Shown: positions 1 to 10,266 of the stretch, piece by piece
How positions within the stretch are numbered: the stretch's first letter is position 1
How the letters are laid out: every line of letters begins with the position of its first letter
NCBI GenBank assembly: GCA_027563935.2
Contig: CM050450.1
Location: forward strand, 7,733,957 to 7,797,956
DNA from: Costus lasius
Taxonomy: Eukaryota > Streptophyta > Magnoliopsida > Zingiberales > Costaceae
Direction of reading: 5' to 3'
DNA length: 64,000 nt
Notes under the pieces: model-generated
The model's database searches: none
What the model saw: the letters and a program-made list of their open reading frames with translations, nothing else
Told to the model about the DNA's origin: nothing
Program-made: the position numbers and the translations under genes

Positions 1-1438
1 TAGCAAAAGTAATATCTAATAAATTTTAACACTAAGTTATTTTTTAAAATATTATTTTACTAGTAGCTCTTTGCCTACATGACCCTTGTGTCTTGAATCT
101 GCACTAGTTAGAAACTTAGAAGAGTCTATGTTTGCAAAGAACTATGAGATGTCACATATTCAATTTTGCAGATATTTCCAATTGCAATTTTCTTGTAGTT
201 TTGACTTTAGTTCTCAAAATAAGTCAATCAAGCGTAATAGAACTATATAGTGATGGAGTTTATTGTTGGATGTGACCTCCTCTTAGGGAAGAAATAATTT
301 ACCAATAAACAACACTTCAGTTAATTTTTGCGTGGTGTGACCATATGCATATTTACTTCTAAAATTTTACTCGAAAGAGATGTTTTGTGGAAACAAACTA
401 GCTAAATGAATGAATAGTTAGCCATTTAGTTGAATAAAGATTAGGGAACAATAGATAGAGTGCACGTATGGGCCAATGTCAATAATCCGTCTGAGCTATA
501 TTTTGAAAATAAGGATGTTGCAGATGATGGGCGCATTGCAATCTACAAAGCCAACATATCTCAAAAATTAACGCTTCGATCATTTATTCTAATGCTATTA
601 TGTAACACAAAATGTCCCAAAATCTGGCTACAGCTCCTAAATCGGTTCCAGCCACTAACTTAAATTCCTTACACGCGCCACAACTGCATTGAACTTGGTA
701 CAACCACAGCTCAACGATTCGGAACAATTATTTCCCGCGAAAAGGAAGAAACGGAAAGATGCAACATGGGTCGGGAATATGGTCGAATACCTGCTTCATG
801 ATCTTGTCTAAGAGGCGCTTGGCAATCATCTTCTAGATCTTGACCTCAACCACTACCTTTCCTGGTGCTGTGGGGAGGAATCGAGTCGACGGGGTAGACG
901 AAGATCGGGAGGGAGAGAACGACGACCGAGCGATGGCTCCGAGAGGCCGCTCGCCTTCTAGGCCCAAGAAGAGGAAATAAAAAATTTGATCGGGCGAGGA
1001 GAAAGAAATTAGAAATCGATCGATAAATAGAGTTTTGAAATTTTAAATAAGCAAACCAACAATTAGATAATACCGACGGTGGAGATCTCATCGTTGCTCG
1101 AACGAATCATTGGGTGCGGTGCGGTTTGGTGCCTTGCGTTGAAAGGCAAGTCGGGCGTTTCCTCGACCGAGTCGGAATAAATTGTAAAACTAAATATAAA
1201 AAGTATTGGATTGGTGGAACGTCTCGTCAGGGTGCGTAAGCCCGATATTTATGTAGCTTTATGCCCGATAATTGAGCACATTGAAAGAATTGAACGAAGA
1301 TAACGATAGAATCTGACTCCAGAGGAGCAACTGTTACGTCAACACGCTATACTCTGGCCTTCTAGGACAAAACATTTAGGACTTATTTAGGGAGAAAATA
1401 AGAAGAAAAGAAAAGAAAATAAGAAGGAAAGGAGTATA
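1..1438. other. Intergenic, no supported gene
   Basis: No recognisable protein domain was found. A GC-rich patch near 840-1000 is open on the minus strand but resembles no family I know and abruptly joins AT-rich DNA. It could be a gene relic or repeat. Confidence 0.4.
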
Positions 1439-1964
1439 GGCTTGTTTACTTAGGTAGATAGATAGTTTATGAGGGAAAGTAAGAGGGAAAGTTAGACATT
1501 AATTCCTCCATTCGCTTTCCGCTCGAATCGGGCGAAAAGCTGAAACTTTGACTTAACTTTACAAACTTCACACCTAATTTTTCACCGCATCTTTGCTCAT
1601 CCTCACTCACTATGAATTTTTCTCTGCTACTTGTCCTTCTATCGTTGCTCGAGCTCGCCGCCACTGCTTGTTCTTATCGCCATTGCTCGTTCTTGCTGCC
1701 ACTGCTTGTCCTCACCATCATTGCTCATATTTAATAATTAATAATTAATAATTAATAATTAATAATTTTATGATATTAATTATATATATATAATATGAGT
1801 GAAAAAAATAAAAATTGGAGTGTATATATCAATCATTCAAACTTTCTTTCCTTCCAAGTAAACACAAGGATAGAAAACTTATAGCACATTCTATCCATCT
1901 ATGTTTCCTTTCTTTCTTTCTTTCCTTTCTTTTATACTTTCCATCCGTCTAAGTAAACATGGCC
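1439..1964. mobile_element. Tourist-like MITE (about 526 bp)
   Basis: Imperfect terminal inverted repeats are visible: GGCTTGTTTACTTAGG on the left and GGCCATGTTTACTTAGAC read inward from the right, with TA/TTA-type flanks. The interior is AT-rich with a short (TTAATAA)n run at about 1730-1767 and no transposase. The same TIR style (GGC..TGTTT..) recurs several times in this window. Confidence 0.5.
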
Positions 1965-1985
1965 TTAACTATCTGATATAGTTTA

Positions 1986-2283
1986 GACTGTGTTTAAAAG
2001 GAGAGATGGAAAATGAGAGAGGAGGGAACCGAAGAAGTAAAAGAGAGATAGAATCTACAACGGATTGCTATAGTATTTACTGTAGCTACAGTAGAAATTC
2101 CGTCCGAATCATGCGAAACGCAGGAAACTGCCAAAAATCGATACTGTTCTTCACATTTTTGCTACAGTACTTTTCATCCTACTTTCCTTCCACATTCCAT
2201 CCGTCCTTTTAAACAACCAAAAAAGTGTTTCCTTCTTATTTTCCTTCCCCTTTTACTTTTCATCCGTCCTTTTAAACAAAGCC
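1986..2283. mobile_element. Tourist-like MITE (about 298 bp)
   Basis: The ends are imperfect inverted repeats, GACTGTGTTTAAAAGG on the left and GGCTTTGTTTAAAAGG inward from the right, followed by related GA(G/C)(A/G)GATG sequence. It has no coding capacity and lies 20 bp from the previous MITE, so the two may be adjacent insertions of one family. Confidence 0.5.
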
Positions 2284-2881
2284 TTTAGAGTTTATTAAAT
2301 GCGATTAAATCTTTTGATTATTATAATCATAAGCATTAAAAAAATAGGTTTTTTAACTATAAGTATTCCTTAATGCTTTTTGTCATTATCGAAAAATATG
2401 GAATGAGAGAAAAATTTAAAATTACAACAAATTTGTTCATGGCTGAGGTTGGCTTAAAGGTGGCCCACTAGTCGACTATGGGCCACACTAACACAACACA
2501 TTTGGTTTAGTGTCCTGGTGTTATGCCCGAACGACCTCGGGCCGAGCCGACCTGCATTTGGGCCTAGGAGGAAGCCCAAGGCCCCGACGTGAGGCGATAC
2601 CGGAGGGGATCTAGGCAACGAGAGGGGGCGGATCCAGATCCGGCCGGCCCTTCGTCGAAGCGCGCGGGGGCACGAATGGAGTCGCCGACGCGACTGGAGC
2701 TGCGGAGCAGGTGGTGGAGCAGTTGGCCTGCTCATGTCCCGTCGGTGCAGGCAGCGTCTCGTCCCTGGTAGAGCCGTTGACGAGCTGCAGGAAAAAGGAG
2801 GCGGACAGGAGATGGTGCGGAGAGGAAATTTCCTATGTTATGTACCCAACGGAGAGAGATCAGCGACCTTCCCCTCTCCCC
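2284..2881. other. Intergenic, GC-rich, no supported gene
   Basis: AT-rich sequence to about 2420, then a GC-rich tract to about 2880 with open frames on both strands but no recognisable domain. The right edge carries the candidate target duplication CCCTCTCCCC (2872-2881) of the large palindromic element. Confidence 0.4.
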
Positions 2882-3655
2882 AAAGAAATGGAAAAAATGG
2901 CCTAACTTGGGTACCCAGTAGTTTTTTTTAAGCTGGGTACCCTAATCACCGTTCGATCCACATTCTGATTAACACAAATCTCAGAGTAGACTTTCCTGTT
3001 AGCCACCCCGTTACCGGTGCTAGCGTAACCCGGGTTAAGAATATTTACTATTGCATTTTCATTTCCCCCTAAAACCCTATTCTATTTCGACTAAATCCTA
3101 TTCTGTTTCAGCTAAACCTAACTTGACATCTCCGGCGATTCGTGTCTCTGAAGCTCTCCGATGGTTTTGTGTCCCTTCCCTCCATCAAAGATTTGCTACG
3201 TGCCCTCCGGCTAACTCCCAAGGAACAGGTAAAGCTCTAATAGTGATGGTGCTTTCTTCTTTCTGTATTACTTTTCTTCGGAAATTATCTTGTCGTCTCC
3301 GGAGAGCGTGCCCGTCTCTAGAAAAGCACTTTTCTCTACTTGGTAATTTCCAACAACCTGCCATTTGTGAATGAGAAAGCATAAATTGTGTTGCATTGTG
3401 TTAGGTTAATATTTTTATAATATTTGTTGTATTATAAGTATCCATTCTTGTCTATGAAAGTATTAAGACAGTAATGTACTTCTACATCAAAACATTTGTT
3501 GCTAAAATTTGTTCTGACATAACTTTCTTTTTTCATCCATATCTCGAAAATTTCTGTGTCACAGAAGAAGAGTTTGCTCTCAAGTCATCTCCAATTAACC
3601 CCCAAATAAGTAAACTACTGGGTTCATACTCGTTGATTAACATAGAAATTACCTA
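2882..3655 (+). repeat. Left terminal inverted repeat of palindromic element
   Basis: It matches the reverse complement of 7205-7964 with scattered substitutions and small indels. Shared landmarks are the GGCCTAAC(T/C)TGGGTAC start, the AACCCGGGTTA segment near 3030, and the same apparent open frame from 3051, whose inverted copy begins at 7802. The shared frame looks like chance or a relic; I do not recognise the peptide. Confidence 0.75.
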
Positions 3656-4260
3656 GATACAATTTAATTTGACTTGACAGAGATTAAATTATCATGGGAG
3701 ACAAATATTTTGGGTTGATACACATAGACATTAGCGTTGATGCACTGAGTTTACTTTGCATTGATGCGCATAGAAATTATTTATGGATACACAATTTCTT
3801 TGTTCATACTCATTGATACACATAGAAATTACCTAGATACAATTTAATTTGACTTGACAGAGATTAAATTATCATTGGGACACAAACATTTTGGGTTGAT
3901 ATACATAGACATTAGCGTTGATGCACATAGAAATTATTCATGGATACACAATTCCTTTGTTCATACTCATTGATACACATAGAAATTACCTAGATACAAT
4001 TTAATTTGACTTGACAGAGATTAAATTATCATTGGGACGCAAACATTTTGGGTTGATACACATAGATATTAGCGTTGATGCACTGAATTGAATTTACTTT
4101 GCGTTGATGCACATAGAAATTATTCATGGATACACAATTTTTTTGTTCATACTCATTGATGCACATAGAAATTACTTAGATATAATTTAATTTGACTTGA
4201 CAGAGATTAAATTATCATTGAAACACAAACATTTTGGATTAAATTATCATATGTTGTATA
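3650..4260 (+). repeat. ~180-bp tandem repeat, about 3 copies
   Basis: The unit starts ACCTAGATACAATTTAATTT and contains several GTTGATGCAC/TTGATACACATAG sub-repeats. Three copies are recognisable with small indels. The same unit, reverse complemented, fills 5752-7215. Confidence 0.75.
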
Positions 4261-4385
4261 AGTTATGCGATAATATGTGATAATTTATACTAATTAACGA
4301 TAATTGCAATACAGTTTTCAGACGAAGCCTCACAGGTTGCTCAGCCACAACTATCATCACAGAAAAAAAGAGCCAAGTTGAGTGA

Positions 4386-5172
4386 CATGATATTTAACGT
4401 TGATGTAAATGAACAATAGCGTTGATGTACATGTTCCTGTGTTGTATTAGTGTTGTTGTACATCCTAAAAACGCGTTGATAGACATGTGAATATGTTGTA
4501 TTAGCGTTGATGTACATGATAAATTGCGTTGATATAGACAGGTTCCTGTGTTGTAATAGCGTTGATGTACATGATAAAATGCATTGATGTACATGTATTA
4601 GCGTTGATGTGCATGATAAAATGCGTTGATGTACATGTGTTTACATGTGTTAGCGTTGATATAGACAAGTTCTTGTGTTGTAATAGCGTTGATGTACATG
4701 TATTAACGTTGATGTACATGATAAAATGCGTTGATGTACATGATAGCTAGCGTTGATGTACATGATAAAATGCGTTGATGTACATGTATTAGCGTTGATG
4801 TACATGATAAAATGTGTTGATGTACATGATAAAATGCGTTGATGTACATGTATTAGCGTTGATGTGCATGATAAAATGCATTGATGTACATGTGTTTACA
4901 TGTGTTAGCGTTGATATAGACAAGTTCCTGTGTTGTAATAGCATTGATGTACATCCTAAAAATGTGTTGATGTACATGATAAAATGCGTTGATATACATA
5001 ATATCTAGCATTGATGTACATGTGTTTACATGTGTTAGCGTTGATATAGACAGGTTCCTGTTTGTAATAGCGTTGATGTACATGTATTAGCATTAATGTA
5101 CATGATAAAATGTGTTAATGTACAAGATAAAATGCGTTGATGTACAAGATAAAATGCGTTGCTGATCAAGTA
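4386..5172. repeat. Minisatellite, 20-22-bp units (GCGTTGATGTACATG...)
   Basis: Dozens of copies of GCGTTGATGTACATG followed by ATAAAAT or TATTA, interspersed with a longer variant containing ATAGACAGGTTCCTGTGTTG. The many open frames here are translations of the repeat, not genes. The core GCGTTGATG also occurs inside the flanking ~180-bp units, suggesting the minisatellite expanded from one. Confidence 0.85.
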
Positions 5173-5294
5173 AAATCACTTTCCAATTTAAGTCAAGATA
5201 TTCACATATCGTTCATGCATATATAGAAAAACTGTCTATATCAACGGATATACAAAACTGTCACTTTCTAATGCATATACAAAACTGTCACTTT

Positions 5295-5751
5295 CTAATA
5301 CATTTCAATATATTCACTTTCTAAGCATCCTCTAAATATTTCCAAGCTGGTAATAGCTCTGAATCTTGGCATATCTGACTGTGAGAAATCAAAATTGGTA
5401 TTCCTACATAGACACTCCATGTACTTCTGCAATACAGCTTTCAACCTCTCTGTTTCATCTGCCTCCTGTAATTCATCTGATTCCATTAATGCTGAAGCCG
5501 CATCTATTCTCATCCCACGTATGTCTTAGGTACTCCAAGGCCAACATGTCCAAGGGTACCGTTGGCCCTGTAAATAAATGGCCAAAAGGGGTGGCCTGCA
5601 ACAGCTTAATTAGATTGTTGCCCTCTGCTATTTGGCCAATAATAGTGTGTAATCTCAACATTGAACATCTATTAAAATTTGGTCGAGTCTGTGCAGGTGC
5701 TCTTCCCATTTTTCTGTGAATGAATGTCAATGATGATTGAATCTCTATCAA
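5295..5751 (-). pseudogene. Broken coding fragment in the core of the palindromic element
   Basis: Two overlapping minus-strand frames (5473-5751 and 5295-5513) read as non-repetitive, acidic, protein-like sequence in the only unique part of the element. The first has LLQATPFGHLF followed by a WDEN motif, which loosely recalls the plant mobile or DUF1985-type domains found in Mutator-related elements. The match is from memory and weak. It could be a relic of the element's own gene or a captured host fragment. The two frames overlap but differ, so at least one frameshift is implied. Confidence 0.35.
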
Positions 5752-7215
5752 GTCAAATTAAATTGTATCTAGGTAATTTCTGTGTATCAATGAGTATGAA
5801 CAAAGAAATTGTGTATCCATGAATAATTTCTATGTGCATCAACACAAAGTTAACTCAGAGCATCAACGCTAATGTTTATGTGTATCAATCCAAAATGTTT
5901 GTGTTCCAATGATAATTGAATCTCTGTCAAATCAAATTAAATTGTATTTAGGTAATTTCTATGAGTATAAATTTCTAGAACAAAGAAATTGTATATCCAT
6001 GAATAATTTCTATGTGCATCAACGCAAATTAAATTCAGTGCATCAACGCTAATGTTTATGTGTATCAACCTAAAATGTTTGTGTCTCAATGATAATTTAA
6101 TCTCTGTCAAGTCAAATTAAATTGTATCTAGGTAATTTCTATGTATATCAATGAGTATGAATTATGTATCCATGAATAATTTCTATGTGCATTAACGGAA
6201 AGTAAATTCAGTGCATCAACGCTACTGTCTGTGTGTATCAACACAAAATATTTGTGTCCCAATGATAATTTAATCTCTGTCAAGTCAAATTAAATTGTAT
6301 CTATGTAATTTCTATGTGTATCAATGAGTATGAGCAAAGAAATTATGTATCCATGAATAATTTCTGTGTGCATCAACGCAAAGTTAACTCAGTGCATCAA
6401 CGCTAATGTCTATGTATATCAACCCAAAATGTTTGTGTTTCAATGATAATTTAATCTCTGTCAAGTCAAATTAAATTATATCTAGGTAATTTCTATGTGT
6501 ATCAATGAGTATGAACAAAGAAATTGTGTATCTATGAATAATTTCTATGTGCATCAACGCAAAGTTAACTCAGTGTATCAACGCTAATGTTTATGTGAAT
6601 TAACCCAAAATGTTTGTGTCCTAATGATAATTTAATCTCTCTCAAGTCAAATTAAATTGTATCTAGGTAATTTCTATGTATATCAACGAGTATGAACAAA
6701 GAAATTGTGTATCCATGAATAATTTCTATGTGCATCAACGCAAAGTAAATTCAATGCATCAACGATAATGTCTATGTGTATCAACCCAAAATATTTGTCT
6801 CCCATGATAATTTAATCTTTGTGAAGTCAAATTAAATTGTATCTAGGTAATTTCTATGTGTATCAATGAGTATGAACAAAGAAATTGTGTATCCATGAAT
6901 AATTTCTATGTGCATCAACGCAAAGTAAACTCAGTGCATCAACGCTAACGTCTATGTATATCAACCCAAAATGTTTATGTACCAATGATAATTTAATCTC
7001 TATCAAGTCAAATTAAATTGTATCTAGGTAATTTCTATATATATCAATGAGTATGAACAAAGAAATTGTGTATCCATGAATAATTTCTATGTGCATCAAC
7101 GCAAAGTAAACTCAGTGCATTAACGCTAATGTCTATGTGTATCAACACAAAATGTTTGTGTTCTAATGATAATTTAATCTCTGTCAAGTCAAATTAGATT
7201 GTATCTAGGTAATTT
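5752..7215 (-). repeat. ~180-bp tandem repeat, about 8 copies, inverted
   Basis: The phrase TGTATCTAGGTAATTTCTATG recurs about every 175-181 bp (near 5764, 5943, 6123, 6296, 6478, 6658, 6838, 7019, 7200). It is the reverse complement of the array at 3650-4260, but with about eight units against three, so the two arms expanded unequally. Confidence 0.85.
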
Positions 7216-7964
7216 CTATGTGAATCAATGAGTATAAACCTAGTAGTTTACTTATTTGGGGGTTAATTGGAGATGACTCGAGAGCAGACTCTTCTTCTGT
7301 GACACATGAATTTTCGAGATATGGATGAAAGAAGAAAGTTATGTCAGAACAAATTTTAACAAAAAATGTTTTGATGTAGAAGTACATTACTGTCTTCATA
7401 CTTTCATAGACAAGAATGGATGATTATAATACAACAAATATTATGAAAAAATTAACCTAACACAATGCAACACAATTTATGCTTTCTCATTCACAAATGA
7501 CAGGTTGTTGAAAATTACCAAGTGAAGAAAAGAGCTTTTCTAGAGATGGGCACGCTCTCCGGAGACGACAAGATAATTTCCGAAGAAAAGTAATACAGAA
7601 AGAAGATCACTATCAGAGCTTTACCTGTTGCTTGGGAGTTAGCCGGAGGGCACCTAGCAAATCTTCGATGGAGGGAAGGGACATGAAACCACCAGAGAGC
7701 TTCAGAGACACGAATCACCGAAGATGTCAGGTTAGGTTTAGCTGAAACAGAATAGGATTTAGTCGAAATAAAATAGGGTTTTGGGGGGAAATGAAAATGC
7801 AATAGTAAATATTCTTAACCCGGGTTACGCTAGCGCCGATAACGAGGTGGCTAATGGGAAAGTTGACTCTGAGATTCGTGTCCATCAGAATGTAGATCGA
7901 ATGGTGATTAGGGTACCCCACTTTAAAAAAAAAAACTACTAGTACCCAGGTTAGGCCATTTCTT
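7205..7964 (-). repeat. Right terminal inverted repeat of palindromic element
   Basis: Inverted copy of the left arm, ending GGCCATTTCTT at 7964 beside CCCTCTCCCC. The outermost bases differ slightly from the left end, where AAATGG appears to be duplicated. Confidence 0.75.
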
Positions 7965-7974
7965 CCCTCTCCCC

Positions 7975-9584
7975 GAGTTGACCCAACGAGCGTCTTCCTC
8001 CTCTTCCAAGAGAGAGCTTCCTGCTGCTTCCGGACGGTGGCGGCCTCATCTCCTTGAGCAGCGACGACAACGCAAGCGGATGAGAGCTTTCTCCCTCCCC
8101 GAGTGGCAGACGGCGGAGCTCCCCCTTCTTCTAGCAGAGGCAGACGAGGGCGAGTGTCTCCTCCATGGGTGGCGGCGACAGTAGCGCCGCGTCCTCCTTC
8201 CCTCAGGCAGAGACCAGTAGACGTTCCGGCGAGAACTCCAGCGTTGGTGAGGTCGGACTAGAGGGAAAAGTTTGGAGCGTGTAAACTCTATACAAAGAGG
8301 ATGAGAGGAGGGGTTTTAGGTATCTATTTGTAGAGAGAATAAGTAGAGAAAATTTCCCCTTCAATTCGAGCATCATCCCTCTATTTTTTGGTGTCGTTTC
8401 CAGTGCTATTCGACGACCCTTCTCCACCTCCGACTAGCGGTTTTCCAGCATCTAGAGGTACGTTGACGGCGAAGGCTGAGGGAGAGGATTGGAGGATCCT
8501 CTCCTGCCGCAGACTCTTTCCCCATTCCGGCGAGCGCACGCGGTTGCATCGCGTGTTCGACGCATGCGAGAGAGACGAAACGCCGGCTTTGTTAGTGTGG
8601 AAAAAAAAAAGAAAGAGAAAAACGCCAAATAGCTGATGTGGCGTGATTAAACTTAACTGGGTCTGACACGTGGCCTATGATGAACCTGGCCAGCTCAGAC
8701 CATTGGCCATATATATTCATGGTGGAAGAAGTACAGTTTAGGTTTGTTCGAGTCAAGAATTTTAGAAAAAAAAAACAAAAATTATAGCTTAATTATATTT
8801 TGGTTTAATGCTTTACTTTACTTTTTGCCATAATTTGTTTTACATTCTGTATTTTGACCAAAAAAATCTTAACAATTATTCTAAAATAAAATTATAGTAA
8901 AATATTTATATTTTCTAAAGGAATGAATCTCATACTATCAATTATAAGGTTCAAAAATATTAATATTATATTAGAAAAAGAATATGCTCTATGAGTTTTA
9001 TGAACCATCTAAGCCTTAAAATATAATTACTCCTCTTTATCATTGATAACAAGGTACAAATGATGATTAAGACATGGTGTTATATATTGTTAATTTATAA
9101 ATATATGCTATAAAAAATTATAAGATGACTTAGGTCAACTTCTCTAAGCTAATCAAATGTTTAAATCCATTATAAATACGAGACTTTTAAGTAATTAGCA
9201 AATTGACTCGAATTCTATTGCCATCCACTTGCTAGTCAACTTGTTCTTGGTCTTCATATTTTAAAAGCTTGCTTTTAATGTTTTTTTTGGGGGGTTGACA
9301 TGGCATTATCTCATAACACGAGATGCTTTCCCCTTAGCCCTAGATTTCCTTCATAACATGGCGATTATCCATCTGCCACTACACATAAATCGACACTCAA
9401 AGCAATTTTAGTTGCTCAAACTTCGACAGCCGGGCGCCGCGTCCGTACCACCGACACCACTGACGTGGCTCGCACACCGTCCGTCCGCCGTCGACTTCTC
9501 TCGTCATGCTGCGCACGTCGCCTCCCCCCGGATTCTTTCCAGCACGCGGGCTGCAAGATATTTATTAGAGCCGCGCTGATCGCC
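7975..9584. other. Intergenic, no supported gene
   Basis: A GC-rich stretch (7975-8640) has short open frames on both strands without a recognisable domain. It is followed by about 750 bp of AT-rich DNA and then the GC-rich upstream region of the PSY gene. I see no RNA gene. Confidence 0.4.
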
Positions 9585-9916
9585 ATGCCAATTCCATCAT
9601 CGACCTCCATGGCCCCGAGCGCAGCCGGAGCTCTTCTCCCGTCTTCCCTTCGCCGCCCTCGCCTCCGCCGCCTTCTATGCTTCCTCCTTGTCGCCCTACT
9701 CTGCGCCGGAACCTTCTCAGTCGCTGTCGCAGGTTCTGAATTATTTGTTTTCTGCGCATTATTTTGCAGGACGAGCATTAGTTAATGGCAGGGCGTTAAT
9801 CGTGCACAGGAAGGGGAACGAGCGGAAATGGCCGGTCGCTTATAGTTTCATTGAACGACTACAGCAGCCCAGGGGCCAACCCGGTGCATGACCCGAGGTC
9901 TAAGCGCAGGCCCTAG
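9585..9916 (+). CDS. PSY-family tyrosine-sulfated peptide hormone precursor
   Basis: Two exons (9585-9732 and 9810-9916) joined across a 77-base intron (CAG|GTTCTG ... GCACAG|GA) give an 84-residue precursor; the join keeps phase exactly. The N-terminus has an arginine-rich stretch and then a hydrophobic core (LLCFLLVALLCAG), as expected of a secretory signal. Near the C-terminus is NDYSSPGANPVHDP, matching the PSY consensus DY..P.AN..HDP, with an Asp-Tyr sulfation site at residues 66-67, followed by a basic tail and a stop. PSY peptides are secreted, sulfated and perceived by leucine-rich-repeat receptor kinases to promote cell expansion. Known precursors are about 70-100 residues. A second in-frame ATG at 9609 would give 76 residues; I chose 9585 because G stands at -3. 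Splicing is inferred. Confidence 0.75.
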
Positions 9917-10266
9917 CCATAGCCGGCACTCCGTCCATCTGTCTCATGAGCTTGTATGTGCATCCACTGATTGTGTTTGAATTGTGTGCGAGAGATAAAG
10001 AAAGAAGAGGTGTTCATAAGTGTCTGATTGCTTTATACTTTTTAACACATGTATAATTTTAATTCAAGTTATGTATTTTAATCAATATGTAATTTAAAGC
10101 GACATTGTCATGCATAATATTGCAAACAGTGTGTAGTCACATCGTCCAATCCTATCTAAATCATTGATAGTGTGCTTTTAAGCAGGACAATTCAAATTCA
10201 CAATAAAATAGGGAAATAAGAAACTTAAAATCAAGTAAATTGCCATTGATCTCCTGGGTGAAGCTA
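9917..10266. other. Convergent intergenic spacer
   Basis: AT-rich spacer between the 3' ends of the PSY gene (+) and the first LURP-one-related gene (-). It presumably holds both 3' UTRs. The segment near 10137-10210 resembles the sequence below the second LURP-one gene (19325-19370), so it belongs to the duplicated block. Confidence 0.5.

Larger units (their letters stand above)
2882..7964. mobile_element. Large palindromic (foldback/MULE-like) transposon, 5.1 kb
   Basis: Sequence at 2882-3655 reappears inverted at 7205-7964, so the element has very long terminal inverted repeats. CCCTCTCCCC stands immediately outside both ends (2872-2881 and 7965-7974); a 9-10-bp duplication would fit the Mutator superfamily, although the motif is low complexity. 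The interior has a ~180-bp tandem repeat in + orientation (3650-4260), a 20-22-bp minisatellite (4386-5172), a unique core (5173-5751) and the ~180-bp repeat inverted (5752-7215). No complete transposase is visible, so it is probably non-autonomous. An inverted segmental duplication is the alternative. Confidence 0.7.

Noticed and set aside
846..1091. GC-rich minus-strand frame that could be a gene end
   Set aside because: No recognisable motif, and no supporting exon could be linked with confidence.
3051..3374. 107-residue frame whose inverted copy is at 7515-7802
   Set aside because: The pair is explained by the terminal inverted repeats; the frames end differently and show no family match.
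4394..5083. Several overlapping frames coding repeated MYIN..HVHQR-like peptides
   Set aside because: They are translations of the 20-22-bp minisatellite, open by virtue of the repeat length.
9416..9778. 120-residue open frame antisense to the PSY gene
   Set aside because: It is Arg-rich shadow sequence opposite a GC-rich signal-peptide exon, with no domain or promoter.
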